Below, piece after piece: positions 20,599 to 32,721 of a stretch of DNA of 64,000 bases. Source of the DNA: Gari tellinella (Eukaryota > Mollusca > Bivalvia > Cardiida > Psammobiidae); the NCBI GenBank assembly GCA_922989275.2, contig OV277871.1, positions 63,757,848-63,821,847 of the forward strand, read 5' to 3'. Position numbers and translations under genes: made by a program. Below the pieces are notes generated by a model, which made no database searches, had not been told where the DNA came from, and was given only the letters and a program-made list of their open reading frames with translations. The number at the start of each line of letters is the position of its first letter. Within the stretch, counting starts at the first letter, position 1.

Positions 20599-20844
20599 CA
20601 GTGGAGAAAACGTTCTTCTTTCCCGTTTAAACGCAAACGTACGCAAACGCAAAACACTAAAACGTAGAAAAGTATAACTTTTTGACAATTCTGATAATTC
20701 ATGTTTATCGTGGTGGCAAACAGTTTGGAGCCTGATCAGACGCTGGGTTACCCGGCGTCTGATCTGGCTTCAAACTGTTTGCACTGCAAATAATAGTTTT
20801 AGCGTAAACGCGTTTATTGGGAAAGAATAGCACATTCTCCACTG
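20599..20844. mobile_element. M1 element
   Basis: TA 20597-20598 and 20845-20846. One apex change (CGCTGGGTTACCCGG) leaves a mismatch. Confidence 0.8.
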
Positions 20845-21499
20845 TAAGAAGGTGAGTTAGGTGTACTTCAAAGATGTTGCTCAGCGCATGAAAAAAGTAA
20901 TACAGAAAGCTACGTTTTTCTTGCGTTAAGCAATCCATTGTAGATCTATTTTATTATTATGTCGAGTGTTTTTTTTATTAAGAGGTCGCTAAACAGTGTC
21001 ATAACTGTTTCGCCCCGTCGTTTATGAATGTACAGTTATGAACAATACACGTGAAATATTAGTGGAGAGGCATCATTATTATTATTTACAGGTTTATTAG
21101 CTCGCGCGTTGCCTAAGGCAACGTTTCTATGACAGATTGTCCAAAGGTATCCGAAATAACATGGCCTGTTCTCAAAATATGCACCGGTGTCAGTTTATAA
21201 GTGGTAGAAGAAGTGACGGAAGGATATCAACTTTAATACATCACTTTTTTACAAATTCATCGTTAAGTGCTTGATTAGGACAAGAAAATGGATTTATACA
21301 CTTACGTGTGACAACGTAGAGTCGTGTGTAGTTATATATTTACGGAGATAGTAAGAATTTGTTAGCAGTAGATCTCTAATTAATACTAAGTATTACTATT
21401 TAGCCTGCCCAGGAGTCGCTTTGAAAGAAACCTCAACGTGACCGGGGTGCCCGAAGTTCGCTTGAATATTGTTCATGGAAACTTTATGGTTAGTTTGAC
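20845..21499. other. No feature recognised
   Basis: Unique-looking AT-rich DNA; a TTGCCTAAGGCAA palindrome at about 21110. No exon supported. Confidence 0.4.
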
Positions 21500-21502
21500 A
21501 CT

Positions 21503-21738
21503 GTCACTGCCATGACGTCATTAATTTTAAACAATTGTCGTCTGCTTTTATTCCTCAAATTTAAAACAGTTTGGATGCTGATCAGACGCCACGTTATGCG
21601 GGTACCTGATCAAGCTCTAAACTGTTAGACACTCGCACCGGTATTTTTCAGTCCAAAAAGCACTAAATCTGACCTGAAAAATATATTGCAGACGATACTA
21701 TTAATACAGACGATATTTGGCGGTAATTGAGAGGGTTA
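21503..21738. mobile_element. T5 family element
   Basis: Family reference for T5. CACTGCCATGACGTCA, then ACAATTGTCGTCTGC, CTCAAATTTAAA, core CAGTTTGGATSCTGATCAGA, then mirrored GCAGACGA and, in intact copies, GGCAGTGAAGGGGTTAA. The perfect TGACGTCA is a CRE consensus. The core apex of this copy is damaged. Confidence 0.6.
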
Positions 21739-21780
21739 GAATAGACTATTAATCTATAGTATAGACAGTGAACGAGTTAA

Positions 21781-22024
21781 CCCTTTGAACCCTAGTCCCG
21801 CATATAGGCGTTCTTTTCAAACAGTGTACATGTGAATAGTACACTTGTCCTGTGCAAACAGTGAAGACCCAGATCAGAGGGCTCCGAAAGTAGCCCTCTA
21901 ATCAGCGTCTTCACTGTTTGTCATAATGCCAAATATTGACAAAAACAACCCATAAAAGTCATAAATGGACTAGACTTAAATGGAAACTGGAATTGTCCAT
22001 TTAAAGTTTCAGGGAGGAAAGACA
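21781..22024. mobile_element. T3 element
   Basis: TTAA 21777-21780; right end decayed to GGAAAGACATAA. The apex GGGCTCCGAAAGTAGCCC has one mismatch. Confidence 0.7.
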
Positions 22025-22069
22025 TAAACAGCCATCTTTAACCCATTTAAACCTAGTGCCTACTACAGT

Positions 22070-22218
22070 TGACTTTCAGCCTGTTTTAAGCCACAATCTG
22101 CTATGATATAGAAACTATTACTAATGGTACATATTCATGACTGTATAAATAGGAACTATTTTCTTCAGTTGAGGAATAAAATAAATGCGATAAAAGGCGC
22201 TTGTTTGGGAGTGGTTAA
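22070..22218. mobile_element. T1 right half
   Basis: GACTTTCAGCCTGTTTTAAG through TTCTTCAGTTGAGGAATAA to GGAGTGGTTAA; the left half is absent. Confidence 0.5.
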
Positions 22219-22233
22219 TACAGTATATTGCTA

Positions 22234-22480
22234 CAGTGGAGAATCTGTTATTCTTTCCCGTTTAAACGCAAACGTACGCAAACGCAAAGCACTAAAACGT
22301 AGAAAAAGAACAACTTTTGGACAATTCTGATCATTCTTGTTTATCTTGGTGGCAAACAGTTTGGAGCCAGATCAGACGCCGGGTTACCCGGCGTCTGATC
22401 TGGCTCCAAACTGTTTGCACTATAAATAATAGTTTTAGCGTAAACGCGTTTATTGGGAAAGAATAACAGATTCTCCACTG
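22234..22480. mobile_element. M1 element
   Basis: TA 22232-22233 and 22481-22482; apex CAGACGCCGGGTTACCCGG perfect. Confidence 0.8.
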
Positions 22481-22537
22481 TATCTTATGAAATCTTCCAG
22501 CAAGCATCATTGCAATCTCCAGGCATAAGTCGGTTAA

Positions 22538-22768
22538 CCAATTCTCCCATAAATATGAATTTTTACACCTTGAACTTATTCCTCGACTGTAGAAAATAAT
22601 TTCAATTCATGCAGTCATGGATATTCCCCCATAAGAACTATTTTCTATATCTTAGCAGATGGATGCTGAAAGCAGATTGAAAGTGAAGCAGAATGCGCAT
22701 AGATAATGTGTAATCGGTTTTACTTTCAACTACGTTTTAATAGCCACCCGTCTTCAATACCAGAAACT
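22538..22768. mobile_element. T1 element, decayed hairpin and lost right end
   Basis: TTAA 22534-22537; GCAGAATGCGCATAGATAATG shows a broken apex; stops at CCAGAAACTAC. Confidence 0.55.
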
Positions 22769-23306
22769 ACAAATGTTAAAAAATTGGCTAAACAGTCTCT
22801 TATATTTATAGATTCCTATAACATCAATGGTATGAACTTTAACGCCTGAACGTAACGATATAACGCCTGGACGTAACGAAAAGCAATGATGCATCACAAA
22901 AACGTTCCATGCAAGACCACGATTACTTTCAATTTGTCTAATTGTGCAGACTATAGGAGTGAAGATCTGTCTTACATGATTCATTGTCAAACCGCATCTT
23001 GGAATTCAAACCGCAAATTGATGTGATTTCGGTTAGTAACTTATGGGCGGTGGACGATCAGACCACAGCTTAAACGCGTTTTGTTTATGTGTATGCACTT
23101 TTTGATGGTGGATTTTTTCTTTTCATTGCGTCATAAAACAATAGGAGACCAATCGAACTTGGAGGTTGTTTTAACTGTTAAACCGTTTGTTTTATTTCGA
23201 TACACCACGCCTGTGCATTAACAGTGTGAGTAATAAACATAATGGAACGTGTGTGGAAATAATAGATACATTTAGGAAAAGTTAAAAAAAATAATTGGAT
23301 ACCAAC
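22769..23306 (+). promoter_or_regulatory. Repeat-free stretch upstream of the first coding exon
   Basis: About 540 bp almost free of the repeats that fill the rest of the window, ending at a start codon. Two AACGCCTGAACGTAACG-like repeats (about 22840-22880). No TATA box or initiator stands out. That it holds the promoter or 5' UTR is inferred from position only. Confidence 0.35.
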
Positions 23307-23810
23307 ATGACAACACCGTCTTGGATAAGGCGTTTTAGTGACACAGATGGGAGTTTAAACGTCGGAGGGTTTAGTTCCGGTCCCTCCTCTGTGTATTCCG
23401 GTTCCCAGGACTCGAGAGCCACGCTATACCCGAGCCGGTCACGAGAGAACCTCGCACCGGAAACAAGACAATATCGGCAGTTAGCAACATCTACAGACAA
23501 CCTTTCTCGTTCTGATTATTCTGGTCGTCATGGCAACACGTCTCTGTCCTCACGGTCGGGAATTGCCAACAGTGGATATATTTCAGACAGTGGATCTTCA
23601 AAATACAGATCCGGGAACGAAAGCGTGGAGGAATTGGAAATGACCCCAAGGTTCACGACCCTTCAGCACCGGAAGAAGCAACAGTACAACAGAAATCCAA
23701 ACCGGACCTGGGACCGACTGCCGAGGAATGTGCGCGACAATGGTGCTGGCAAAACTAAGCGAGAACAGTCCTGGTCGTTTGTGGATTCAGAAGCATTTTC
23801 GCAGGCATCG
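23307..23810 (+). CDS. First coding exon of an unidentified Ser/Arg-rich protein
   Basis: ATG at 23307 (AACATG context, A at -3), with an in-frame TAA at 23292-23294 fixing the start. 168 codons end at a strong donor, TCG|GTGAGT, phase 0; the frame runs on only 24 codons into intron, to a stop by 23882. The protein starts MTTPSWIRRFSDTDGS and is dominated by Ser, Gly, Arg, Tyr and Asn, with SRSGIANSGYISDSGSSK, a basic run HRKKQQ and a TWDRLPRN segment near the end. No transmembrane segment, signal peptide or catalytic motif: it looks like a disordered, phosphorylatable N-terminal region. Codon use and GC are clearly above the surroundings. I do not recognise the family. Confidence 0.75.
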
Positions 23811-24281
23811 GTGAGTGTATGTTGTTTCTGTTTAACACTTTCTTCAACAATGGGGTACTTTCTTCAACAAATGGGGTATTAGGTAGAACGTGAAACCGGG
23901 CCAATGTCGGTTACTATCTGGTTTCTACGAAGAGCTATTGGCTATTGGCCATGTTCGTAAACTGAAGGTCTGTTTCCAGCATGCTAGAGCATAGTTCAGC
24001 ACAGTCAGTCAATTGACGGGAATGTTCGATAGTTTCACTTAGAGTATGACGGCTCGTTCAGAGCCATGCTCGAGCAAAGTTCGGTACCTTTCGTCATTTG
24101 ACAAAATTTCGGATCTTTTTACGTAAAATACCGCTATTGAACGGAATTGCCCGATCTCATTTGGTACGTTCAAACTGAAGGCTTAGTTACCTATATGTAA
24201 ATAATCTGTCTCAATTATTGCACTCAAATAAGCATGCAAACATGTATTATAACACTATGTTCTGTATCAGAATGGACACAC

Positions 24282-26793
24282 AATGGAGAAGACGTTAGAT
24301 TCCAATAGTCTACAGCCAAAATAGTATCTTAGTATACTTCATTGCTGGCAGAACAACGTAGATTCCGATAGTCTACAGCCAAAATAGTCTCTTAGTATAC
24401 TTCATTGCTGACAGAACAACGTAGATTCCGATAGTCTACAGCCAAAATAGTATCTTAGTATACTTCATTGCTGGCAGAACAACGTAGATTCCGATAGTCT
24501 ACAGCCAAAATAGTCTCTTAGTATACTTCATTGCTGGCAGAACAACGTAGATTCCGATAGTCTACAGCCAAAATAGTCTCTTAGTATACTTCATTGCTGG
24601 CAGAACAACGTAGATTCCGATAGTCTACAGCCAAAATAGTATCTTAGTATACTTCATTGCTGGCAGAACAACGTAGATTCCGATAGTCTACAGCCAAAAT
24701 AGTATCTTAGTATACTTCATTGCTGGCAGAACAACGTAGATTCCGATAGTCTACAGCCAAAATAGTCTCTTAGTATACTTCATTGTTTGCAGAACAACGT
24801 AGATTCCGATAGTTTACAGCCAAAATAGTCTCTTAGTATACTTCATTGCTGGCAGAACAACGTAGATTCCGATAGTCTTCAGCCAAAATAGTATCTTAGT
24901 ATACTTCATTGCTGGCAGAACAACGTATATTTCGATAGTTTACAGCCAAAATAGTCTCTTAGTATACTTCATTGCTGGCAGAACAACGTAGATTCCGATA
25001 GTCTTCAGCCAAAATAGTATCTTAGTATACTTCATTGCTGGCAGAACAACGTAGATTCCGATAGTCTTCAGCCAAAAATAGTCTCTTAGTATACTTCATT
25101 GCTGGCAGAACAACGTAGATTCCGATAGTCTACAGCCAAAATAGTCTCTTAGTATACTTCATTGCTGTCAGAACAACGTAGATTTCGATAGTCTGCAGCC
25201 AAAATAGTCTCTTAGTATACTTCATTGCTTGCAGAACAACGTAGATTCCGATAGTCTACAGCCAAAATAGTCTCTTAGTATACTTCATTGCTGGCAGAAC
25301 AACGTAGATTCCGATAGTCTTCAGCCAAAATAGTATCTTAGTATACTTCATTGCTGGCAGAACAACGTATATTTCGATAGTTTACAGCCAAAATAGTCTC
25401 TTAGTATACTTCATTGCTGGCAGAACAACGTAGATTCCGATAGTCTTCAGCCAAAATAGTATCTTAGTATACTTCATTGCTGGCAGAACAACGTAGATTC
25501 CGATAGTCTTCAGCCAAAAATAGTCTCTTAGTATACTTCATTGCTGGCAGAACAACGTAGATTCCGATAGTCTACAGCCAAAATAGTCTCTTAGTATACT
25601 TCATTGCTGTCAGAACAACGTAGATTTCGATAGTCTGCAGCCAAAATAGTCTCTTAGTATACTTCATTGCTTGCAGAACAACGTAGATTCCGATAGTCTA
25701 CAGCCAAAATAGTCTCTTAGTATACTTCATTGCTGGCAGAACAACGTAGATTTCGATAGTCTGCAGCCAAAATAGTCTCTTAGTATACTTCATTGCTGGC
25801 AGAACAACGTAGATTTCGATAGTCTGCAGCCAAAATACTTAGTAGTCTCTTAGTATACTTCATTGCTTGCAGAACAACGTAGATTCCATTAGTCTACAGC
25901 CAAAATAGTCTCTTAGTATACTTCATTGCTTGCAGAACAACGTAGATTCCATTAGTCTACAGCCAAAATAGTATCTTAGTATACTTCATTGCTGGCAGAA
26001 CAACGTAGATTCCGATAGTCTACAGCCAAACAAGTCTCTTAGTATACTTTATTGCTGGCAGAACAACGTAGATTCCGATAGTCTGCAGCCAAAATAGTCT
26101 CTTAGTATACTTCATTGCTGGCAGAACAACGTAGATTTCGATAGTCTGCAGCCAAAATAGTCTCTTAGTATACTTCATTGCTTGCAGAACAACGTAGATT
26201 CCGATAGTCTACAGCCAAAATAGTCTCTTAGTATACTTCATTGCTGGCAGAACAACGTAGATTTCGATAGTCTGCAGCCAAAATAGTCTCTTAGTATACT
26301 TCATTGCTGGCAGAACAACGTAGATTTCGATAGTCTGCAGCCAAAATACTTAGTAGTCTCTTAGTATACTTCATTGCTTGCAGAACAACGTAGATTCCAT
26401 TAGTCTACAGCCAAAATAGTCTCTTAGTATACTTCATTGCTTGCAGAACAACGTAGATTCCATTAGTCTACAGCCAAAATAGTATCTTAGTATACTTCAT
26501 TGCTGGCAGAACAACGTAGATTCCGATAGTCTACAGCCAAACAAGTCTCTTAGTATACTTTATTGCTGGCAGAACAACGTAGATTCCGATAGTCTGCAGC
26601 CAAAATAGTCTCTTAGTATACTTCATTGCTGGCAGAACAACGTAGATTCCGATAGTCTGCAGCCAAAATAGTATCTTAGTATACTTCATTGCTGGCAGAA
26701 CAACGTAGATTTCGATAGTCTACAGCCAAAAAAGTCCCTTAATATACTTAATTGTTGGCAGAACAACGTAGATTCCGATAGTCTTCAGCCAAA
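24282..26793 (+). repeat. 63-bp minisatellite, about 40 copies
   Basis: Unit TAGATTCCGATAGTCTACAG, CCAAAATAGTCTCTTAGTAT, ACTTCATTGCTGGCAGAACA, ACG. Spacing 63 bp at 24358, 24421 and 24484. Variants (CTACAG / CTGCAG / CTTCAG; TCTC / TATC) recur in blocks. The rare insertion AAATACTTAGTAGTC appears at about 25832 and 26341, showing block duplication near 510 bp. All six frames of the unit contain a stop, so it is non-coding. It starts about 470 bp after the donor of the preceding exon. Confidence 0.95.
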
Positions 26794-27180
26794 CTTGTTT
26801 TAAGCGATCATCGAAAAGAAGTATCTTAGAGGGTTTCCATAAAAAGGTTTAAAGGGTAAATGCGTTTAGAACTGCTGAACAGTTGTTCTGACAACATTTT
26901 GAAATCAGTTAGGATTTTGTCACCCAGAGTGTTTGCCTGAAATTTATAGGGAAGTAAATGTCAGCTCTCAAACTTGAGGAGTTCAATATAACTACATGTC
27001 TCATTGGTTATTCAGTTGAAACCACACTATATGGTGTCATCGACCGAACAGTCAGTTGGTGTTCAATGAATTCTATTGTCTGTTCGACAGGACACTGAGT
27101 TTATTGTGCAATTGTCTAGACTCACCTTCCTGGAATGTATATTTTACTTTAGTGTATAAATAAATCTACATTATTGTCTT
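26794..27180. other. No feature recognised
   Basis: Unique-looking intronic DNA between two tandem arrays; an AATAAA near 27157 has no gene to serve. Confidence 0.35.
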
Positions 27181-27505
27181 ATACATTCAACCACTCAATC
27201 ATTCAAAATTCTTTGATTCATTCATTCATCAATATATCGAGTCAATCAGTTTGTTCATTAAGTCAATTAATTGGTTCATTTAGTTCATTTATTAATATAT
27301 GCAACTTGTTTATAAATCACATCTCACTATTTCATTCATTATCAAATATTTCATTCATTCATTCATTCATTCATCTATTCACTCATCCATCCACCCATCC
27401 ATTCATTCATGGATTCATTCAATCATTCATTCATTCATTCAATCATTCAATCATTCATTCATTCATTCATTCATTCATTCATTTATTCATTCATTTATTT
27501 GGTCT
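27181..27505 (+). repeat. Imperfect (ATTC)n microsatellite
   Basis: Degenerate at the left, nearly pure ATTC at about 27350-27500 with short CATCCACC interruptions. Gives false long frames rich in His, Ser, Phe and Ile. Confidence 0.9.
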
Positions 27506-27598
27506 CTCTTTACTCCTTATTGAACTTTGGTAGACCTTAAATGATTGAACTTGGACTCCATGGCATAGATTTGTCCAACGATACCCATGTGCTCCAAG

Positions 27599-27729
27599 GT
27601 TATAAAGCGTTTGAGTTAAGTCTGAGATCGTTCTCAAGCAATTGATCGGTCAGATTTGAGCAAAAGCTCATATCTGAGCATTCAAATGTTTGAGAACGAT
27701 CTCAGACTCAACTTAAACTCTTTATAACC
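27599..27729. mobile_element. H family palindromic element
   Basis: GGTTATAAAG / CTTTATAACC ends intact; loop GAGCAAAAGCTC; a few mismatches (CAATTGATCGGTC). Confidence 0.65.
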
Positions 27730-27801
27730 TAGGACCCTGGACTAGATGCTACCTTCCCATGTGTTTCACTTCAACTCTTTCAACACTGAGTAACATTGGT
27801 A

Positions 27802-28047
27802 CAGTGGAGAATCTGTTATTTTTTCCCAATAAACGCGTTTATGCTAAAACTATTATTTGCAGTGCAAACAGTTTGGAGCCAGATCAGACGCCGGGTAACC
27901 CGGCGTCTGATCAGGCTCCAAACTGTTTGCCACCAAGATAAACATGAAATATCAGAATTGTCCAAAAGTTGTTCTTTTCTACGTTTTAGCGCTTTGAGTT
28001 TGCGTACGTTTGCGTTTAAACGGGAAAGAATAACAGATTCTCAACTG
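27802..28047. mobile_element. M1 element
   Basis: TA 27800-27801 and 28048-28049; perfect apex CAGACGCCGGGTAACCCGG. Confidence 0.8.
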
Positions 28048-28049
28048 TA

Positions 28050-28404
28050 TGTTGAAATGTTATCTGCTAACATTCTGAAACTGGTTTGGCCTTATATTAA
28101 AAGCAACATGATACGTGTGTCAGACGGTGTGTGTCCTGATCTGGCCCGGTGAGTAGACGGGCTTGATATGGTTGCAAACTCCGTTAGCCCAGTGCTTCAT
28201 TCAACGTTTTCTTCGTTGACTGGATTAAATGACAAACCCTCATGCTATATATTTTATAGACTTTATAATGACAAGAAGCTATATACAGAATTGCATTAAG
28301 TCTGGTCTAAATCCGTACCTCTAAAATATACGCCCATAAACTACAGTCACATTATATTTTATTACTGAGTGAAATAGCGTGCTGATATTTGAAATACACG
28401 GAAC
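28050..28404. other. No feature recognised
   Basis: Unique intronic DNA; no exon with good splice sites found. Confidence 0.35.
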
Positions 28405-28628
28405 CTCCCCCTTTGAATCGCCTTTTAGCGCATGCAAATTATTCCTCCACTGAAGAAAATAGTTCAAATTCATAAAGGCATAATCATGTACCAAAGTACA
28501 CCAGATGTTAGTTTAAAGGAGACTGAAAGTAAAGCAGAATGCGCCTTGAGGCGCATTCTACTTCACTTTCAGCCTGCTTTAACTGCTCACCTGTCTTCAA
28601 AACTATAAATAGAGTATTGGGTAAATTG
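28405..28628. mobile_element. T1 element, decayed ends
   Basis: CTCCACTGAAGAAAATAG, hairpin with GCGCCTTGAGGCGC, tail AGTATTGGGTAAATTGTAA. Confidence 0.6.
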
Positions 28629-28883
28629 TAAACGCACGGCAAGCTAAATGAGTTCCTTAAGAACTGCATGCAATAAGCTTTCATTTTCTTTAAAGACTGC
28701 AAATGTATGTCCTTGCTATAATGTATACAAGTTTGAATGTATATTTTTGTAATTGAAATAAGGTGTAACTTATGCTTACCGTAAACCTTTCACTGACAAA
28801 GTGTATTCTGCTGATATAGTGTCGTATGCTTTTAAAAAATTTAAATTCAGAGTTTTGGGAATTGTGATTGTATTTATCTCACA

Positions 28884-28941
28884 GTTTTGCTCCAGATGAG
28901 ACGCCGGGTTAGATAGCGTCTGTCTGTATCGAAGCTGTTTG
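28884..28941. mobile_element. Degenerate T4/T7-type core
   Basis: TTTTGCTCCAGATGAGACGC, then TAGATAGCGTCTGTCTGTAT and CGAAGCTGTTTG. Confidence 0.35.
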
Positions 28942-28956
28942 TAGATTCAAGGGTTG

Positions 28957-29111
28957 CCAGGGTTTAATGTTATAAAGCGTTTGAGCTGAGTCTGAGTGTG
29001 TTCTCAAGCATTTGATTTGTCAGATTTGAGCCGAGGCTCAAATCTGACCATTCAAATACTTGAGAACGACTTTAGACTCAACTGAAAAGCTTTATAACCT
29101 TCGACCCTGGT
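28957..29111. mobile_element. H family element, longest copy
   Basis: Both outer extensions visible: CCAGGGTTTAATGTTATAAAG and CTTTATAACCTTCGACCCTGG. Loop GAGCCGAGGCTC. Confidence 0.65.
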
Positions 29112-29160
29112 TTTTGAATGGGGTTAAACAGCTGTATAAATGCATAAATGAACAGTTTAA

Positions 29161-29374
29161 CCATTACCACATACTAACGTTTGTTTACTCCTTTAATTTA
29201 TTCATCTCCTGAATAAACTAGTACCACTATAAAGTTAAACAGTGATGAAAATACCATGAGATATGTTTTCTACATTCTTACAAATTGTAGCTTAAAGCAG
29301 GCTGAAAGTATAGCAGAATGCGCCTTAAGTGGCCAGCTATCTCTCATACTAGCAACACGCTTTGGGGTAATGGG
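29161..29374. mobile_element. T1 with half hairpin
   Basis: TTAA 29157-29160 and 29375-29378. The right hairpin arm is missing: GAATGCGCCTTAAGTGGCC. Confidence 0.65.
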
Positions 29375-29588
29375 TTAAAACCCCATCTGAACTGCAAACC
29401 TCGTCTAAACAGAAAATTTATGTTTTCCCCGCACATGTTCGGTTTAGATGAGTTTCACTGTACCATAGTTGCAAATAGTTTGAAAACAGATCGAACTGTT
29501 TGCCACTTCGATTAAAATGTGTTTTCAATATTTTCAATAACGATTGTCCTTAAAAGACATAATTGCGTTTTCATTTAACTTTTTGTAA

Positions 29589-29822
29589 CCCTTACCCCAT
29601 AGCCTGTTTTTAATTTGAAGAAGGTGACCACTTAAAGCAAACATAAAGAACACTACTTAAGGCTTATTCTGCTTTACATTCAGCCTACTTTAAGCTATCA
29701 TCTGCTTGGAGATAAAACGATATTTCTGATGGTGCATATTCATGTTTGTATAAAGTGGAACTATTTTCTTCAGTGGAGATATAAATTAGAGGCTTTTAGA
29801 CGCGTATTTATGGAGTAATTGG
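29589..29822. mobile_element. T1 element (reverse)
   Basis: Left GTAA 29585-29588, right TTAA 29823-29826 shared with the next element. Left hairpin arm eroded. Confidence 0.65.
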
Positions 29823-29826
29823 TTAA

Positions 29827-30041
29827 ACGATTTGTGCCCACGATCCCATATATGGGACATAGGCAAACAGTGTAGACTCTGATCAGACGCCGCATAATGC
29901 GGCGTCTGATCAGAGTCTACACTGTTTGATGATAGGAATTTCAATATAAAACAAAATGAAAATTTTGATCAGGCATCCTTTTGATAAAAAATGGACTAAT
30001 CCAATATATACACATGGACTAATTCACTGGGCGTAAATGGG
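29827..30041. mobile_element. T2 element abutting T1
   Basis: Starts directly after the shared TTAA and ends at TTAA 30042-30045. Apex GCCGCATAATGCGGC perfect. Confidence 0.75.
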
Positions 30042-30182
30042 TTAAACGGGGTAAAACAACGTCTTCTACATTGTGAAATGACACACACGTACATGTATTT
30101 GTGACTTGTCTTCACTGCTTACAAGTACAGTGCTCCCTATCTACAACAACATCCAATAGGAGCCAGAGAAAACTAGTTAGTA

Positions 30183-30428
30183 CAGTGGAGAAAACGTTAT
30201 TCTTTCCCAATAAACGCGTTTACGCTAAAACTATTATTTGCAGTGCAAACAGTTTGGAGCCAGATCAGACGCCGGGTAACCCGGCGTCTGATCAGGCTCC
30301 AAACTGTTTGCCACCAAGATAAACATGAAATATCAGAATTGTCAAAAAGTTGTTCTTTTCTACATTTTAGCGCTTTGCGTTTGCGTACGTTTGCGTTTAA
30401 ACGGGAAAGAATAACAGATTCTCCACTG
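30183..30428. mobile_element. M1 element
   Basis: TA 30181-30182 and 30429-30430. Followed by about 340 bp of unique DNA with a CAAACA-rich tract and no gene. Confidence 0.8.
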
Positions 30429-30775
30429 TACATGAAATGTTTTCGGGAATATTTAAAAAACGAAATGCACAAAAAAAACACAAACACAAACAAACAAAAA
30501 ACAAGCCATTTTGCAATCATGGATAGATATGTACGAAATTCAGGGATATCTTGGGAATACAGATTATGCATTACTTGCGAACCTTAATGATGATGAATGC
30601 GATAATTGAAATGAGAAACTCCAGACAAAGTCTTTAGTGTCGGCGACGTAAAACGAAAACGTCAATTTGTACAAAAATGCTAAAACGCCTGAGGCATCTG
30701 GTCGAATAATACACGATTTCAACTTATATAGTGTTGATAAACTTGGCTTATAAATAACAACATAAATATGCTTAA

Positions 30776-30996
30776 CCCGTTATCTAGCCTATTTCTAGTT
30801 TTGAGGACAGGTGACCATTTCACGCAGGTTGAAAGTAAAGCAGAAAGCGCAGTCTGCCTTAAGCTATCATATTGTTCATGTAGGATAACGAATCTATTTA
30901 GTTTGGTACATGTTAATGACTGTATAATTTGGGATTATTTTCTTTGATGGGAAAATAAATCAAATGCACCAAAAGGCACTTGTATTTTGGGAAGAG
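30776..30996. mobile_element. T1 element, hairpin collapsed
   Basis: TTAA 30772-30775. The hairpin is reduced to GCAGAAAGCGCAGTCTGCC; right end decayed. Confidence 0.55.
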
Positions 30997-31072
30997 TAAA
31001 CATTTAACGTATTACAAGAAAATAATCATCGCCAATGAATTTTAACCAATTCATGGTCAAATTTATCGTGCG

Positions 31073-31285
31073 GTTTTTACCCCTTCCCCGCAACATTGCC
31101 GTCTGCTTCATTATTGTTGTCTGCAATATGGTTTCAGAGTTAGATTTAAGACAGTATAACTGACGTCATTTCAAAACAAGTGCCAAACAGTTTAGATCCT
31201 GATCAGACGACGCTCTACGCGGCGTCTGATCAGGATCAAAATTGTTTGCAAATGCGCTTTATGACGTCATTGAGCGTGAAAGGGC
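31073..31285. mobile_element. T5 element
   Basis: CCGTCTGC and TTGTTGTCTGC, TGACGTCAT on both sides (31163, 31262), core arms AAACAGTTTAGATCCTGATC. Confidence 0.5.
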
Positions 31286-31297
31286 GCAGTCCCTATA

Positions 31298-31539
31298 CAG
31301 TAGAGAATCTGTTATTCCCATTAAACGCGTTTACGCTAAAACTATTTTTTCCATTGCAAACAGTTTGAAGCCAGATCAGACGCCGGGTAACCCGGCGTTT
31401 GATCAGGCTCCAAACTGTTTGCCACTCAGATCAACATGAATAGTCAAAATTGTCGAAAAGTTGTCCTTTTCTATGTTTTAGTGCAATGCGTTTGCGTACG
31501 TTTGCGTTTAAACGGGAAAGAATAACAGATTCTCCAATG
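31298..31539. mobile_element. M1 element
   Basis: TA 31296-31297 and 31540-31541; shortened left terminus. An eroded second M1 follows (31548-31690: CTTTCCCAATAAACGCGTTC ... GATCTGGATCCAAACTGTTT). Confidence 0.7.
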
Positions 31540-31690
31540 TACCTTCAGCGGAGATGATGTATTTCTTTCCCAATAAACGCGTTCGTACTATAATCGAATA
31601 TGGATTATTTCCACTGCATACAAAATGGAGACATATCACACACATTTATGCTTGTCTGATCTGGATCCAAACTGTTTACACATTCGACTT

Positions 31691-32679
31691 AGTCTGCATA
31701 TGAACGTCGTGATCTGGCTGACAATGATTTAGTTAGCATACGCTGATCTTAAAATGACATATGCATGCTTATTTTGGTATTAAACATCTTACAGGTTAAA
31801 CTTTATAGATATCAATTGAAATATTCATATATTAACACCCATGAGATCTGTCACAACGGCTACTAAAACACGACTTGATTTAACATTCAGGTCACACAAA
31901 GTGACATATCGTCGTAATTTGAAGGTTGTAAAAAATCTAGGTAAACCAATTATAAATTCAACCTGACTATTTTAATAACAGTTTTCCATACCAAATTCAA
32001 ATTAGATAACATACATGTGACATGTTTTACTTTAAGCCCCACTTTTTACGGATGTGTAATACTATATGTAAACAATTTAGGGCAAGATGACGTTTCAACT
32101 GGACTAAAACTCTATGAAATGCTAAGTATATGTTCTTTAAAAAATTGACAGGTAGATCTACAATACATATTAAAAATTACTGCCAAGAAAGTTAGAATAA
32201 CGAAAGTGCACCGCTTGATGAAGGTTGAAAGTCTCGGCGTTGTCACGTGATGTGCATGTTTGCGAATATTTAAAGGCAGTTAACTTTCATATGGTATTTA
32301 AAATGACATAATTGATATAAATCCATGAATTAAAATACATGTCCTTGACATCACGGCACTGATAGTAAAGGGACATAACAGCACACATTCTCTAGTGCGA
32401 CTAAATCACTATAGGAAAAAGACATTTTCAAGATATCTCCCTACTCACAGTCCCGAGATTTCTCAAACTTTACATGTGAGTTCGTTAAAAACGATTTGAT
32501 CGTCTCATATAGGTACTTTTCTGAAAGAGTTTGAAATAAAACAAAGCTCGATACAAATCGAGTGACAGAGCTGAAAGTAAATCAGATTGCGCATTAAGTC
32601 ACCTCTCTTCAATTCTAGAAATAGTCCATGGATTAAAGGAGTTTAATCAGTATCTTTGATATAATCCTATCATTGCATA
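31691..32679. other. Repeat-poor intronic stretch, nothing recognised
   Basis: About 1 kb with no family member except a T1 scrap near 32570-32640 (GAAAGTAAATCAGATTGCGC). I looked for exons on both strands and found none convincing. Confidence 0.4.
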
Positions 32680-32721
32680 CAGTGGAGAATCTGTTATTCT
32701 TACGTCATTGGTGACGTCATA

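Noticed and set aside
23282..23500. Minus-strand frame opposite the first coding exon
   Set aside because: Shadow of the plus-strand exon, which has a clear start, donor and composition.
24282..26793. Regular repeats that could suggest a CRISPR array
   Set aside because: The 63-bp units are contiguous with no unique spacers, and the genome is an animal's.
27174..27533. 119-codon frame rich in His, Ile, Ser and Phe
   Set aside because: Direct translation of the ATTC microsatellite.
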